Source: Serratia sp. AKBS12
Lineage (GTDB): Bacteria; Pseudomonadota; Gammaproteobacteria; Enterobacterales; Enterobacteriaceae
NCBI RefSeq assembly: GCF_024793895.1
Contig: NZ_JANUSB010000015.1
Coordinates: forward strand, 930,001 to 994,000
Direction: 5' to 3'
Length of the DNA stretch: 64,000 nt
The number at the start of each line of letters is the position of its first letter. Positions within the stretch are counted from its first letter, which is position 1. The position numbers and the translations under genes were made by a program. The notes under the pieces were generated by a model, which worked only from the letters and a program-made list of their open reading frames with translations, was not told where the DNA came from and searched no databases. Of this stretch, positions 43,889 to 54,368 are shown piece by piece.

Positions 43889-43914
43889 ACGTACCGGTGT
43901 TCACGCCGGTACGT
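43889..43914. terminator. Hairpin after the T6SS operon
   Basis: ACGTACCGG pairs with CCGGTACGT around an 8-base loop, 14 bp after the last T6SS-linked stop. There is no T-tract, so it may be a weak, convergent or rho-assisted terminator shared with the LysR gene on the other strand. Confidence 0.5.
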
Positions 43915-43984
43915 AATCTCACTGACATACCTTTCCAATTCCTTTCCAGCGTCACACAATGTTGCTCGTGGCACATCCACAGTT

Positions 43985-44893
43985 TCAGCAAGCGGCCGAG
44001 CCGATCTTTTTACTGAGAAAGTCTTTAGTATAGTCGCGTAACCATTTGTGCGAAGGAGAGTTGTCGTGGCGGGGATGCCAGGCCTGGATCAGGTTAACTT
44101 CAGGAAAGGCATTTTCTGGCTCAAAGGCGATGGCGTCCATATGAGCGCTGCCAATGGCCTGCATGAAGAAGGTGGGAACAACTGCTAGGGTATCGGTTCG
44201 CAGGACGGTTTCCAGCGTGGTGAGATAACCGGGACTTATGCCGACAATCTTGCGCTGATAACCATGAGCATTGAACATGGCGTCAACGTCTTCATTAAGC
44301 CGTCCTTTAGTGCTGATAAAATCGCAATTAGCAAGATTGCTGAGAATCGGTGCCAGACTGAAAATTTTATGTTTTTTGTTGGCGATTAGCATGCAACGGT
44401 CACGGTGGATAGTCCTGATTTTTATTTCCGGGCTAAGCTGTCTAGGCTCACCGATATAGAGATCAATATTATCTTTGCGTAGAAAATCCACGGAACCATG
44501 ATCATAGGAGAAATCCAGCACCACGCTTTGCTCCTGCTTTTGCAGCTCTTGCAACATGCCGGAATTCAACATGGCGATGGTCAGATCGTTAGAGGCTATA
44601 CTGAAGGTCAGTGTGGTGCGACTGATATCGAAAGAGAGATTTTGGTTGAGTACCGAGTCAATGTTATTAATCAGACTGCGAATTTGTGGTCTCAATTGTG
44701 TGGCCAATGGCGTGAGTATCAGCATGGATCCTGAACGTACCAGCAATTGATCCTGAAATGAATCCCGTAGTTTATTGAGAGATTTGCTGATTGCCGGAGG
44801 CGTAACGTTTAATTTTTTTGCAACCTTGCTCACGCTGCACTCTTCCAGCAGCGAGTCTAATATTATTAATAAGTTCAGATCTGTGCGTGGCAT
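43985..44893 (-). CDS. LysR-family transcriptional regulator (302 aa)
   Basis: Full length. The N-terminal HTH (LNLLIILDSLLEECSVSKVAKKLNVTPPAISKSLNKLRDSF) is followed by a linker helix and a NodD/LeuO-type effector-binding domain (TLTFSIASNDLTIAML; ISPGYLTTLETVLRTDTLAVVPTFF). Target and ligand are unknown. It is convergent with the T6SS operon and divergent from the small unknown gene at 45164, making that gene the more likely direct target. Confidence 0.9.
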   Translation of the reverse strand: MPRTDLNLLIILDSLLEECSVSKVAKKLNVTPPAISKSLNKLRDSFQDQLLVRSGSMLILTPLATQLRPQIRSLINNIDSVLNQNLSFDISRTTLTFSIASNDLTIAMLNSGMLQELQKQEQSVVLDFSYDHGSVDFLRKDNIDLYIGEPRQLSPEIKIRTIHRDRCMLIANKKHKIFSLAPILSNLANCDFISTKGRLNEDVDAMFNAHGYQRKIVGISPGYLTTLETVLRTDTLAVVPTFFMQAIGSAHMDAIAFEPENAFPEVNLIQAWHPRHDNSPSHKWLRDYTKDFLSKKIGSAAC

Positions 44894-45163
44894 ATAACGT
44901 TAGTCCCTAATGTAAATAATAATCATCAAGAAAACACCACTGACAGGCCATATCGATAATACAGGTTGCCTGCAATTATTGTTAGGTAAAAACCTGTTTT
45001 ACGTTAAGGGTGCAATGGGTTTGTTTAATTCAATAGATATATTTTATTTAACCGCCAGTGAAGATCGTGAAATAAATAATTAAAGAGTAGTTAACTTGTT
45101 TTCAATGGAGCTGGTTGGCAGATTAAGATAAATTTTTTTTAAACAACCTACCAGGTAAATCCA

Positions 45164-45460
45164 ATGAACCTAAAACAAAATCCGGAGACGTTAATCAAAA
45201 CAGTTCATTATGAGTGGAATGAACTTATGCGTGATACTGAGAATACGTCTATCACCTTTAGAGTTATCTGTAGCATCGCAACACATTCAGGTTTAAGTGT
45301 TGAAGGCAGTCACATTTTTACTATTCATAATATCTTCCATGCGGAGGATAAGAATGCGCTGGCGTTAACCTCCGAAAGTGCTGCTTATAATAATGCGATA
45401 CAGTGTTTGACCGCAGCCTTTGCCTTCAGTGGGCAGACGCTTCCTGCCATGAAGGAATGA
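45164..45460 (+). CDS. Small protein of unknown function (98 aa)
   Basis: AGGT lies eight bases before the ATG. The protein is soluble-looking, with no signal or membrane segment, and contains segments such as WNELMRDTENTSITFRVICSIATHSGL. I do not recognise it. It is AT-rich like the surrounding stretch and transcribed divergently from the LysR regulator across a 270-bp gap. A hairpin (TACCCCG-N6-CGGGGTA, 45493-45512) follows the stop and may end the transcript. Confidence 0.5.
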   Translation: MNLKQNPETLIKTVHYEWNELMRDTENTSITFRVICSIATHSGLSVEGSHIFTIHNIFHAEDKNALALTSESAAYNNAIQCLTAAFAFSGQTLPAMKE

Positions 45461-45987
45461 TATGGAATAAAGTCCACCGTTTTTGTTATTGCTACCCCGT
45501 TAAATCGGGGTAAACCGCCCTTAAATCATACCTGCTCTGATTGTAAAAATTCATGGTTGACGCCAAGAGTAATTTGGCATCGAAGAATTATTTTACGATT
45601 GCTTCTCCTGAACCATCTTTTCATGTCGTAAAGTTTTACATTGTTAACTATTTCGACGCAGGGAAGCAGCAAGTTTTTCCTACTGATAGCATAATGTTTA
45701 TTTTTCTTCGTTATGTCTTCGGTTTTTTTTTAGCTCCATTATTTTAATATGACGATAGAAAGAGTAAGTGGATATAGCTAAAAGAACCATTATACACATG
45801 CAATAAATCAACAGCATTTTATCTTTTCATCCATTTTATGTTACAATTTTAATATTTATGCAACCAGTGCAATTATACTAATTAACAAATATTTTACCGT
45901 AAGTAAACTTTTAGTATGTTGTGATATTTCTCTGATTAATCCCTCTGGCGATAGCATTGTTTGGTGGTTTAATCCACTTGCTGTTAT

Positions 45988-46015
45988 AAAAAAAAGCCCC
46001 AATATGTACCGGGGC
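45988..46015 (-). terminator. Intrinsic terminator on the minus strand, no annotated gene upstream
   Basis: Read on the minus strand, GCCCC, ten loop bases and GGGGC are followed by eight Ts: a textbook rho-independent terminator. The nearest minus-strand gene (ychF) has its own terminator 840 bp away, so an unannotated transcript probably ends here. Confidence 0.75.
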
Positions 46016-46092
46016 AAATGCATAACGCGATAATGTGGGGGTGGCCTATATTTTGGCCAGGAGTAGGTGGTTATATTAAAAGTCGGTAGCGG

Positions 46093-46182
46093 TTATTCAG
46101 CTAAGAGGAGATTAGATTCTGTACAACCGTCCAGCGACAAGATGAATTTATACCGGATATGTCGATGAATAAAGTGAATCAT
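46093..46182 (-). CDS. Candidate small ORF or small RNA body (29 aa)
   Basis: An ATG at 46182 opens 29 codons (MIHFIHRHIRYKFIL start) ending 78 bp before the orphan terminator. There is no consensus ribosome binding site, so the transcript could equally be non-coding. An AT-rich stretch (TATATTAT on the minus strand near 46220) may supply a -10 element. Confidence 0.2.
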   Translation of the reverse strand: MIHFIHRHIRYKFILSLDGCTESNLLLAE

Positions 46183-46853
46183 GGTTATTGACTCATTTCC
46201 GCCATCGTTAACATTTGACGATAATATAAATGGAGTAATTAACTAGGTTCAGATGATTTTGGCTGTGAGTATTAATTGATCATGCCCCCAAAATTCTACC
46301 TCATTCAGCAAAACATGCCGTCATGGCGAATACGCATTCTGAATGGAAGTAGCGTTGATGACAAGTCACGGTTGTTCGAACGGTGGATTACCGGTGCACT
46401 TAGGCTGGATTAGCTGATAATAGGTGTCAGAACACTATGGCTGACAGTCCCACTCAAGGGGGACAGGAATTATAGGTTCGTGATTGCGCTAATAAAAAGC
46501 GCTATTGTCAGCCGCAATAGTTTAGATACACGCTCCGTTATGGCAGATGACCGTATACCATGCTTTGCGAACTTGTTAGAACAGCGGCCTGATTGCCTTA
46601 TGGTTACTATAGGAATAAATATGGCATTAGATATTTATCAGTAGTAAGAAATACATATGACATAAATCAGATTTGGGGTGATGGATATCGGGATGGAGAT
46701 GTTAACCGTCCTGATTTTTGGTTAGTGAGTATGACGATTTATGATGCGTTTCTTATGCTATTACTATACAACCTAAATAAAATGAACATTCATTACGCGA
46801 GCCAATGAGCTAAAGCTGCGTTAGCATGATTCAAATTGCATTACCAGAAAATG

Positions 46854-46879
46854 AAAAACCCACGCTGTTGCGTGGGTTT
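46854..46879. terminator. Terminator of ychF, probably bidirectional
   Basis: AAACCCACGC-TGTT-GCGTGGGTTT forms a perfect 10-bp stem. On the minus strand T-rich sequence follows, placed about 60 bp after the ychF stop. Confidence 0.85.
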
Positions 46880-46937
46880 CATAAAAATTTTCTGCCCGAC
46901 GAGGTTGAGTGAAACCTCATTCAATAACAGAAATAAT

Positions 46938-48029
46938 TTAGACGTTGAACAGGAAGTTCATCACGTCGCCGTCTTTGACCACGTAGTCCTTGCCTTCTGA
47001 ACGCATTTTGCCGGCCTCTTTGGCACCTTGCTCACCTTTATAGGTGATGAAGTCGTCAAAGGCGATGGTCTGAGCGCGGATAAAGCCTTTTTCGAAATCG
47101 GTATGGATTTTACCGGCAGCCTGCGGTGCGGTTGCGCCAACTGGGATAGTCCAGGCGCGAACTTCCTTCACGCCGGCGGTGAAGTAGGTTTGCAGGTTCA
47201 GCAACTGGTAACCGGCACGGATTACTCGGTTCAGGCCCGGCTCTTCCAGGCCCAGTTCGGCCATAAATTCGTCGCGGTCTTCGTCTTCCAGTTCGGCAAT
47301 GTCGGACTCAACGGCGGCGCATACTGCCACCACCACCGAACCTTCGCCCGCGGCGATTGCGCGCACGGTGTCGAGATACGGGTTGTTTTCGAAGCCGTCT
47401 TCGTTGACGTTGGCGATGTACATGGTCGGTTTCAGCGTCAGGAAGCTCAGGTAACGGATGGCCGCCTTGTCTTCATCGCTCAGATCCAATGCGCGCAGCA
47501 TGCCGGCGTTTTCCAGATGCGGCAGGCATTTTTCCAGTGCGGCCAGTTCGGCTTTGGCGTCTTTGTCACCGCCTTTGGCTTTCTTCTGCACGCGCTGAAT
47601 GGCACGTTCGCAGGTATCGAGATCCGACAGCGCCAGCTCGGTATTGATAACGTCAATGTCTTCGGCAGGATCGACCTTGTTGTTGACGTGAATGATGTTG
47701 TCGTTTTCGAAGCAGCGTACCACGTGACCGATGGCTTCGGTTTCGCGGATGTTGGTCAGGAACTGGTTACCCAGGCCTTCCCCTTTGGATGCGCCCTTTA
47801 CCAGGCCCGCGATATCAACGAATTCCATGGTGGTCGGCAAGATGCGCTGTGGTTTTACGATCTCGGCCAGTTGATCCAGACGCGGATCGGGCATCGGCAC
47901 CACACCGGTGTTCGGTTCAATGGTGCAGAACGGGAAGTTGGCTGCTTCGATGCCCGCTTTGGTCAACGCGTTGAACAGGGTGGACTTGCCGACGTTTGGC
48001 AGGCCGACGATACCGCATTTGAATCCCAT
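46938..48029 (-). CDS. ychF: Ribosome-binding GTPase/ATPase YchF (OLA1 family)
   Basis: 363 aa, the family length. The G1 motif GLPNVGKST is at residues 8-16, followed by an Obg-like G domain, a coiled-coil insert and the C-terminal TGS domain ([37 protein letters not shown]). YchF binds the 70S ribosome and prefers ATP; it takes part in stress adaptation. It is normally next to pth; here a transporter gene separates them. Confidence 0.98.
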   Translation of the reverse strand: MGFKCGIVGLPNVGKSTLFNALTKAGIEAANFPFCTIEPNTGVVPMPDPRLDQLAEIVKPQRILPTTMEFVDIAGLVKGASKGEGLGNQFLTNIRETEAIGHVVRCFENDNIIHVNNKVDPAEDIDVINTELALSDLDTCERAIQRVQKKAKGGDKDAKAELAALEKCLPHLENAGMLRALDLSDEDKAAIRYLSFLTLKPTMYIANVNEDGFENNPYLDTVRAIAAGEGSVVVAVCAAVESDIAELEDEDRDEFMAELGLEEPGLNRVIRAGYQLLNLQTYFTAGVKEVRAWTIPVGATAPQAAGKIHTDFEKGFIRAQTIAFDDFITYKGEQGAKEAGKMRSEGKDYVVKDGDVMNFLFNV

Positions 48030-48403
48030 GTTGTTATCACCTTAAATATCTTAACTATCAGCCAGTTAACTTTAACTGACCGCATAAAGGGCAAAATAAT
48101 GCCGTCATTATACACGTAATGCGCATTTATCTCGATCCCGCCGTGCTGCCACGCCAATGGCGGCGCGTTGCACACTCGGCGACCAAAGGTTTGTGTTGAG
48201 ATCCTGCTCACATTTCAACATACTTGTCGCTATATTTAACCAACAGGAAACGTGTCGGATGTATTTCTTGCCTAGTCCACCCTGAGTGTTCCCGCCAACT
48301 AAATTGCCTATTACATCACTGACGCCTCGTCAGGGTTGATGTTTTCTGCTGCCCAAAGTGGGTATTCGCGTTAGTTATCAAAATCAGACTATCTGGAAAA
48401 TTT
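48030..48403. promoter_or_regulatory. Divergent promoter region ychF / SulP transporter
   Basis: 374 bp without a gene. It must hold both promoters. A hairpin CTGACG-CCT-CGTCAG at 48319-48333 lies in the leader of the transporter gene. No other clear signal. Confidence 0.4.
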
Positions 48404-49879
48404 ATGTTTAACCTGAGCAATTTCAGGCTGGCGGACGTCAAGAATGAGGTTCTGGCCGGTTTTGTTGTAGCGGTATCGATGATCCCGGAAGCGGTAGGCT
48501 TCTCGCTGGTGGGCGGCCTTTCGCCGATTGTCGGCCTGCATACCGCCTTTATCATCGGCCTGACCACCGCGCTGTTCGGCGGCAAGCCGGGCATGGTTTC
48601 CGGCGCGGCGGGGTCGATTGTGGTGGTGCTGATGAGCCTTGCTGCGCAACATGGCATGGATTATGTGCTGTGGGCGACGATATTCGCCGGGATCATTCAA
48701 ATCCTGATCGGCCTGTTCCGGTTGGGAAAATTCATCCGGCTGGTGCCGCTGCCGGCAATCCATGGCTTTGTCAACGGGCTGGCGATTGTCATCATGCTGG
48801 CGCAGTTGCACATGATCGCCGGCCATGGACTATTGATGTACGGGCTGGTGCTGCTGGCAATTCTGGTGGTGGTGTTTTTCCCGCGCTTGGCGCGGGCCAT
48901 TCCGGCATCGCTGGCGGCATTGCTGGTGGTATCGGCGCTGGCCGTCGGTTTGAATCTCGACACGCTGCGCGTGGGCGATCTGGCAGACATTTCCGGCAGC
49001 CTGCCGCATTTCAGCCTGCCGATGGCGCCGTTTACCCTGGATATGCTCAAGGTGGTGCTGCCGTATGCGCTGATCATTGCGCTGGTTGGTCTGATTGAAT
49101 CGCTGCTGACCATGACGGTGCTGGATGAAATGGGCGGCAAAAAGGGCAATGGCAACCGCGAAAGCCTGGCTCAGGGCGCGGGCAATGCCATCTGCGGCCT
49201 GTTTGGCTGCTTCGCCGGCTGCGCGATGATTGGCCAGTCGATCATCAACTTCACTTCGGGTGGCCGCGGGCGTATTTCCGGCGTGGTGGGGGCGTTGCTG
49301 CTGATTCTGTTCGTGGTCAGCCTGTCGTCATATATTGGCGTGATTCCCGTCGCCGCGCTGGCGGGTATCATGCTGGTGGTTTGTTACAATACCTTTGAAT
49401 GGAGCTCATTGCGCCGTTTGAAGCGCATGCCAAAAGAAGACGCCTTTATCCTGCTTACCGTTACCTTGATTACCGTTTTCGCCGATTTGGCGGTGGCGGT
49501 AATCAGTGGCGTGATCATTTCGGCACTGGTCTTCGCCTGGCAACATGCACGTATCACCATCCGTGATAAAAAAACCGAATCCGACACGGTTATCTACTCT
49601 CTGGAAGGACCGCTGTTCTTTGGTTCGGCGGCGGCCTTCGCCGAACTGTTCCAGCCACACAACGATCCGCAATCTATCGTATTGGATTTTGCCCAGACGC
49701 GGGTGATGGATTCCAGCGGGGTTGAAGCCATTGACAAGTTGACGGCGCGCTACCTGGCGGCCGGCAAAACGGTGCGGTTACGCCATTTGAGTGAAGATTG
49801 CGTCAGCCTGCTGCGCCAGGCCGGGCCGTTCTGCGTGCATGAGCTGGACGATCCGACCTACCGCGTTGCTGCGGATTAA
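48404..49879 (+). CDS. SulP-family anion transporter with STAS domain (491 aa)
   Basis: About 12 membrane helices: the N-terminal core VKNEVLAGFVVAVSMIPEAVGFSLVGGLSPIVGLHTAF, GGKPGMVSGAAGSIVVVL, and GNAICGLFGCFAGCAMIGQSIINFTSGGRGRISG are SulP signatures. A short C-terminal STAS domain follows (SIVLDFAQTRVMDSSGVEAID). It is shorter than and distinct from the DauA-like SulP at 59765. Substrate (sulfate, dicarboxylate or other anion) cannot be told. It stands as a single gene inserted between ychF and pth. Confidence 0.93.
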   Translation: MFNLSNFRLADVKNEVLAGFVVAVSMIPEAVGFSLVGGLSPIVGLHTAFIIGLTTALFGGKPGMVSGAAGSIVVVLMSLAAQHGMDYVLWATIFAGIIQILIGLFRLGKFIRLVPLPAIHGFVNGLAIVIMLAQLHMIAGHGLLMYGLVLLAILVVVFFPRLARAIPASLAALLVVSALAVGLNLDTLRVGDLADISGSLPHFSLPMAPFTLDMLKVVLPYALIIALVGLIESLLTMTVLDEMGGKKGNGNRESLAQGAGNAICGLFGCFAGCAMIGQSIINFTSGGRGRISGVVGALLLILFVVSLSSYIGVIPVAALAGIMLVVCYNTFEWSSLRRLKRMPKEDAFILLTVTLITVFADLAVAVISGVIISALVFAWQHARITIRDKKTESDTVIYSLEGPLFFGSAAAFAELFQPHNDPQSIVLDFAQTRVMDSSGVEAIDKLTARYLAAGKTVRLRHLSEDCVSLLRQAGPFCVHELDDPTYRVAAD

Positions 49880-50012
49880 GCGGCTTGAACCATGCCCACT
49901 ACGCCAGCGCAGGCGCGGGAATGGTCACGCAACTTCAGCAGTGGGGCGGTATTGTGGCGTTGCGCTACGCCACATCATTGCCCGCCGGATGGCGGACCGC
50001 CATTGAGCGGAA

Positions 50013-50603
50013 TCAGCCACCGGCCTTGAAGGCGTGTAGGCGGTTCATGGCTTTGGTCATGCCTTCTTGCAACAACAGTTCGGTGCAGCGCAGCGATTCG
50101 TCGATGGCGTCATCAATCAGCGCCTGCTCGCTGGCAGGCGGCTTGCCCAGAACGAAACCCACCACTTTGTTGCGATCGCCCGGGTGGCCGATGCCGATGC
50201 GCAGGCGGTAGAAGTTGGGGTTGTTGGCCATTTTGCTTTGAATGTCTTTCAGACCGTTATGCCCGCCGTTGCTGCCACCCAGTTTCAGCTTGGCCACGCC
50301 AGGCGGCAGATCCAGTTCGTCATGCGCCACCAGAATTTCATCGGGTTGGATACGGTAAAAGGTCGCCATCGCCGCCACCGCTTTGCCGCTGAGATTCATA
50401 AAGGTGGTAGGTACCAGCAGGCGAACGTCATGACCTGCCAGATTCAGGCGTGCGGTATAACCAAAGAATTTGCCTTCTTCCTTTAGCGGTTGGTTATGGC
50501 GCTGTGCCAGCAGGTCTACATACCACGCCCCGGCATTGTGGCGCGTTTGGGCGTATTCGGTGCCTGGGTTCGCCAGGCCAACAATCAATTTGATACTGCT
50601 CAC
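50013..50603 (-). CDS. pth: Peptidyl-tRNA hydrolase
   Basis: 196 aa. It has [22 protein letters not shown] with the catalytic His near residue 21, [10 protein letters not shown], and [16 protein letters not shown]. It frees tRNA from peptidyl-tRNA released by stalled ribosomes. It is convergent with the SulP gene and divergent from ychH. Confidence 0.98.
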   Translation of the reverse strand: MSSIKLIVGLANPGTEYAQTRHNAGAWYVDLLAQRHNQPLKEEGKFFGYTARLNLAGHDVRLLVPTTFMNLSGKAVAAMATFYRIQPDEILVAHDELDLPPGVAKLKLGGSNGGHNGLKDIQSKMANNPNFYRLRIGIGHPGDRNKVVGFVLGKPPASEQALIDDAIDESLRCTELLLQEGMTKAMNRLHAFKAGG

Positions 50604-50915
50604 GGAGTGATTCGCTATGCTCAGAATAATGGAAAGGGCATTAGTCTACCTTCCGAGGTGCCGAATGACAAAACGCGTGCTGCCGTCGTCCCCGTCAAGT
50701 TGATTTACCTGCAATAGTGAATAATACATTAGCGTAACAATTCAATTTGAGCGCTAATAATTACCATAACGTAAAGAATTGTCAGACTTAATTCCTCATT
50801 TGTGATCGTCAACTCAATACCCTTGCTAGCGTAGTGTCTATACTTTACTTATCAAAGAGGGTTAACAATTTATCTGTTACTCCCGTTTGGTTTTCTGGCA
50901 TGGAGGAGGTGACAT
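50604..50915. promoter_or_regulatory. Intergenic pth / ychH promoter region
   Basis: 312 bp, AT-rich, between divergent genes. TGTGATCGTCAACTCAA at about 50800-50816 resembles half of a CRP site, which would fit CRP control of ychH known in Escherichia coli, but the second half is poor. TATACT near 50839 may be a -10 element. Confidence 0.3.
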
Positions 50916-51194
50916 ATGAAACGTAAAAATGCACAGTTGATGAGCAACGTTCTGATGGGCCTGGGGCTGGTAGTCATGATCGGCGGGGTTGGATACTCCA
51001 TTGTGGCTGAAGTATCAAGCTGGAATTTACCGCAGTTTTTTGCCCACGGCGCAATCTTCAGCATCTTTGTCGGCGCACTGCTGTGGCTGGTTGGCGCACG
51101 CGTCGGCGGGCGTGAGCAGGTGGCGGATCGCTACTGGTGGGTCAAGCACTTTGATAAACGCTGCCGCGGTAATCAGCATCACTCTTCACATTAA
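50916..51194 (+). CDS. ychH: Stress-induced inner-membrane protein YchH
   Basis: 92 aa with two membrane helices (VLMGLGLVVMIGGVGYSI and IFSIFVGALLWLVGARVGG) and a basic His-rich tail, as in E. coli YchH. GGAGG lies upstream of the ATG. It is a stress-related membrane protein of unclear mechanism. It ends near a shared terminator before the prs stop. Confidence 0.92.
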   Translation: MKRKNAQLMSNVLMGLGLVVMIGGVGYSIVAEVSSWNLPQFFAHGAIFSIFVGALLWLVGARVGGREQVADRYWWVKHFDKRCRGNQHHSSH

Positions 51195-51270
51195 TCTAAA
51201 AGGAAGCGGTTGTTCGGCAAGGGAATCATGCCGTGTAATCAGGTTGTGAGCCATGTCCGTCATTAATAGA

Positions 51271-51309
51271 AAACCCGTTGTCGCTTGCGCTTCAACGGGT
51301 TTTTCTTTT
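51271..51309 (+). terminator. Terminator after ychH (possibly also prs)
   Basis: AAACCCGTTG (51271-51280) pairs with CAACGGGTTT (51293-51302), followed by T-rich sequence. It lies between convergent ychH and prs and may serve both. Confidence 0.85.
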
Positions 51310-51363
51310 ACTGCAATGCGTCAACGCCATGCCGGCATGCGAGGGTTGCGTGCCAGCCAAGAA

Positions 51364-52413
<1,050 letters not shown>

Positions 52414-52483
52414 TCAATGAGGCGTAGCTGGCGCTGGGATGACAGGGGCAGGTGTGGCTGACCCTGTGCAGCAAAACGTTGAG

Positions 52484-53350
52484 CTACGACTCAAACTGCC
52501 CGGAACGGCGACGATGTAGTGGAGAGACGTTAACGCCACGCGCTACAAAACCACGCAACCACTCCGGGGCTTGACTTAACACCTGACGGGCGGCGATCTC
52601 TGTGTCGAATTCGGCAAACACACAGGCTCCGGTGCCAGTCAGGCGTGACGGCGCGTATTGTAACAGCCATGAAAGAAGCTGTTCAACCTCGCGAAAACGT
52701 TTTCTTGCGATCGGTTCGCAATCATTTGCGTACGGCGCCTGTAATAGTACGTCCAGTGGGCGAACCGGGGTATTTCTTTTTAATTCTGCATCGCCAAAAA
52801 TCAGCGGTGTGGCAATGCTGACGCCCGGATGAGCCACCAGATACCATTTTTCCTGTGGTTCAGCCGGCAGCAAACGCTCGCCGATGCCTTCGGCGAAGGC
52901 GGCGTGACCGCGTACGAACACCGGCACATCGGCACCCAGGGCCAGACCCAGCGCCGCCAGACGCTCATCGCTGAGGCCGCATTGCCACAGGCTGTTAAGC
53001 GCCACCAGCACCGTGGCGGCGTTGGAGGAGCCGCCGCCGAGCCCGCCACCCATCGGCAATACCTTGTCGATGCTGATATCGGCGCCGCATGGTGCGCTGT
53101 CAATCTTCTGTTCGCTGCAATAATCTTGCAGCAGACGCGCCGCACGCACGATCAGATTCTGTTCATCCGGCACGCCGTCGACCGGCGTCAGCAAACGAAT
53201 CTGCCGATCCTGGCGCGGCACGATGGTCAGGCTGTCGCCGTAATCGAGAAACTGGAACAGCGTCTGTAATTGATGATAGCCGTCGGGGCGACGGCCGGTG
53301 ATATATAAAAACAGATTGAGTTTTGCCGGAGAGGGCCACGGGTGAATCAT
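52484..53350 (-). CDS. ispE: 4-diphosphocytidyl-2-C-methyl-D-erythritol kinase
   Basis: 288 aa, a GHMP kinase with the ATP loop [17 protein letters not shown]. The N-terminus [22 protein letters not shown] is typical. It phosphorylates CDP-ME in the MEP isoprenoid pathway. It overlaps lolB by four bases (ATGA), so the two are translationally coupled. Confidence 0.98.
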   Translation of the reverse strand: MIHPWPSPAKLNLFLYITGRRPDGYHQLQTLFQFLDYGDSLTIVPRQDRQIRLLTPVDGVPDEQNLIVRAARLLQDYCSEQKIDSAPCGADISIDKVLPMGGGLGGGSSNAATVLVALNSLWQCGLSDERLAALGLALGADVPVFVRGHAAFAEGIGERLLPAEPQEKWYLVAHPGVSIATPLIFGDAELKRNTPVRPLDVLLQAPYANDCEPIARKRFREVEQLLSWLLQYAPSRLTGTGACVFAEFDTEIAARQVLSQAPEWLRGFVARGVNVSPLHRRRSGQFES

Positions 53351-53970
53351 TTGAGCGTCCAGTTATCCATCTTCAACTTGATGCGCTGCTCGCCCTGTTG
53401 CAGTTCCAGACGGCTTGGCAGCTGGGGCTTCAGGTCGCTATTGTAATCCTGATAGTCGACGTTCCAACGCTGGCCGCCTTGCTGGTAGCTGAGCTTGCTC
53501 AGGCGATACTGGTCATCAAGCGTAAAATCGCTGGCTTCTCCCGGCAGGCCGAGCATCCATTGGCGCAGGTTATCCAGCGGGATCGACATGCCGGTCAGTT
53601 TGTGGATCATTTCTTCGGCGTTATCGCTGACGTAGCGCTTGCCCTGATTGTCCGTCAGTTGCACCACATTTTGCTGCACGTTCAGTTCCAGTTCGGTACT
53701 GCCCAGCGGATTGGTCAGCAGCAGGCGGTAACGCTCGGGTGAGTATTGTTGCCAGAAGAAACGGGCGTAGACTTTCTTGCGATCGGAAATATAGGCAAAG
53801 GCACCACGGGTCTGATACTGACTCAACTGCTGTACCGCCTGTTCATGGGCGCGCCATTGCGGCGAGGTAGGACTGGTCGCCGGGCCGGTCGGCCGGGTGG
53901 TGGTACAGGCCACCAATACCAGGCTGGCCAGGGGTATCAGACGGAGCAGACTGACTTTGCGGATTGGCAT
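53347..53970 (-). CDS. lolB: Outer-membrane lipoprotein receptor LolB
   Basis: 207 aa from the ATG at 53970, the same length as E. coli LolB; the longer frame to 54015 has no signal function. The lipobox LVLVAC gives an acylated Cys near residue 21. It receives lipoproteins from LolA and inserts them in the outer membrane. It is divergent from hemA. Confidence 0.97.
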   Translation of the reverse strand: MPIRKVSLLRLIPLASLVLVACTTTRPTGPATSPTSPQWRAHEQAVQQLSQYQTRGAFAYISDRKKVYARFFWQQYSPERYRLLLTNPLGSTELELNVQQNVVQLTDNQGKRYVSDNAEEMIHKLTGMSIPLDNLRQWMLGLPGEASDFTLDDQYRLSKLSYQQGGQRWNVDYQDYNSDLKPQLPSRLELQQGEQRIKLKMDNWTLK

Positions 53971-54368
53971 AACTTTTGTCCTTTTGTCCTTGCGGGCTAA
54001 CGTGATGCAACCCATTCTGCCACCACGCTAGCGGGCGAATGGCGTAGCGTCAATAGGCGAGGGTGGGAGTTCGGTTGGCTGACGATGCGGGAAGCTTCCC
54101 CAGATAAATGCTCAATAATCGCCACGCGGCGCCCAATTGGCTGGTAAACCCACTAGACTGTTAGATACGGGCGGCGTGATTGTTAAGCTATCGCGGTATT
54201 TTCGTCGTCTAATCATGATATTAGCCATTTATTGAACTTTTTGCTCAATTTATAACGTCTATAACAGTGATTGGACGGAAGATGCGGTTGTTACTTTTAT
54301 TGATCCCGCGCATCAAGTAGAATGCCGTTCAACGAGAACCCGTACCAATATAAGTATTACTCGAAGCA
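53971..54368. promoter_or_regulatory. Divergent promoter region lolB / hemA
   Basis: 398 bp with no gene; it must carry the promoters for lolB-ispE-prs and for the hemA operon. It is AT-rich from 54180 on. No confident hexamers were assigned. Confidence 0.4.

Larger units (their letters stand above)
45461..46937. other. 1.5-kb AT-rich gene-poor stretch
   Basis: No long gene is supported. It holds the hairpin at 45493-45512, the minus-strand terminator at 45988-46015 with a candidate small ORF upstream of it, and the ychF terminator at 46854-46879. Other weak candidates are a 43-aa forward ORF at 46282-46413 (starting MPPKFYLIQQNMPSW) and a 71-aa forward frame with a TTG start at 46593-46808; neither has a convincing ribosome binding site. 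The low GC content suggests foreign or decayed DNA. Confidence 0.5.

Noticed and set aside
45553-45747. 64-aa forward ORF in the AT-rich islet
   Set aside because: No ribosome binding site, no signal or motif, and Phe-rich composition as expected from AT-rich DNA.
46282-46413. 43-aa forward ORF starting MPPKFYLIQQNMP
   Set aside because: Reads plausibly but lacks a convincing ribosome binding site and any known family; mentioned in the region note only.
46593-46808. 71-aa forward ORF with a TTG start
   Set aside because: The sequence looks somewhat protein-like but begins directly after a stop codon with no ribosome binding site; at best the remnant of a longer gene.
47028-48119. Long forward ORF (363 codons) opposite ychF
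   Set aside because: It is antisense to a gene of certain identity, has low-complexity Phe/His/Gly composition and no family features; it arises from codon bias of the real gene.
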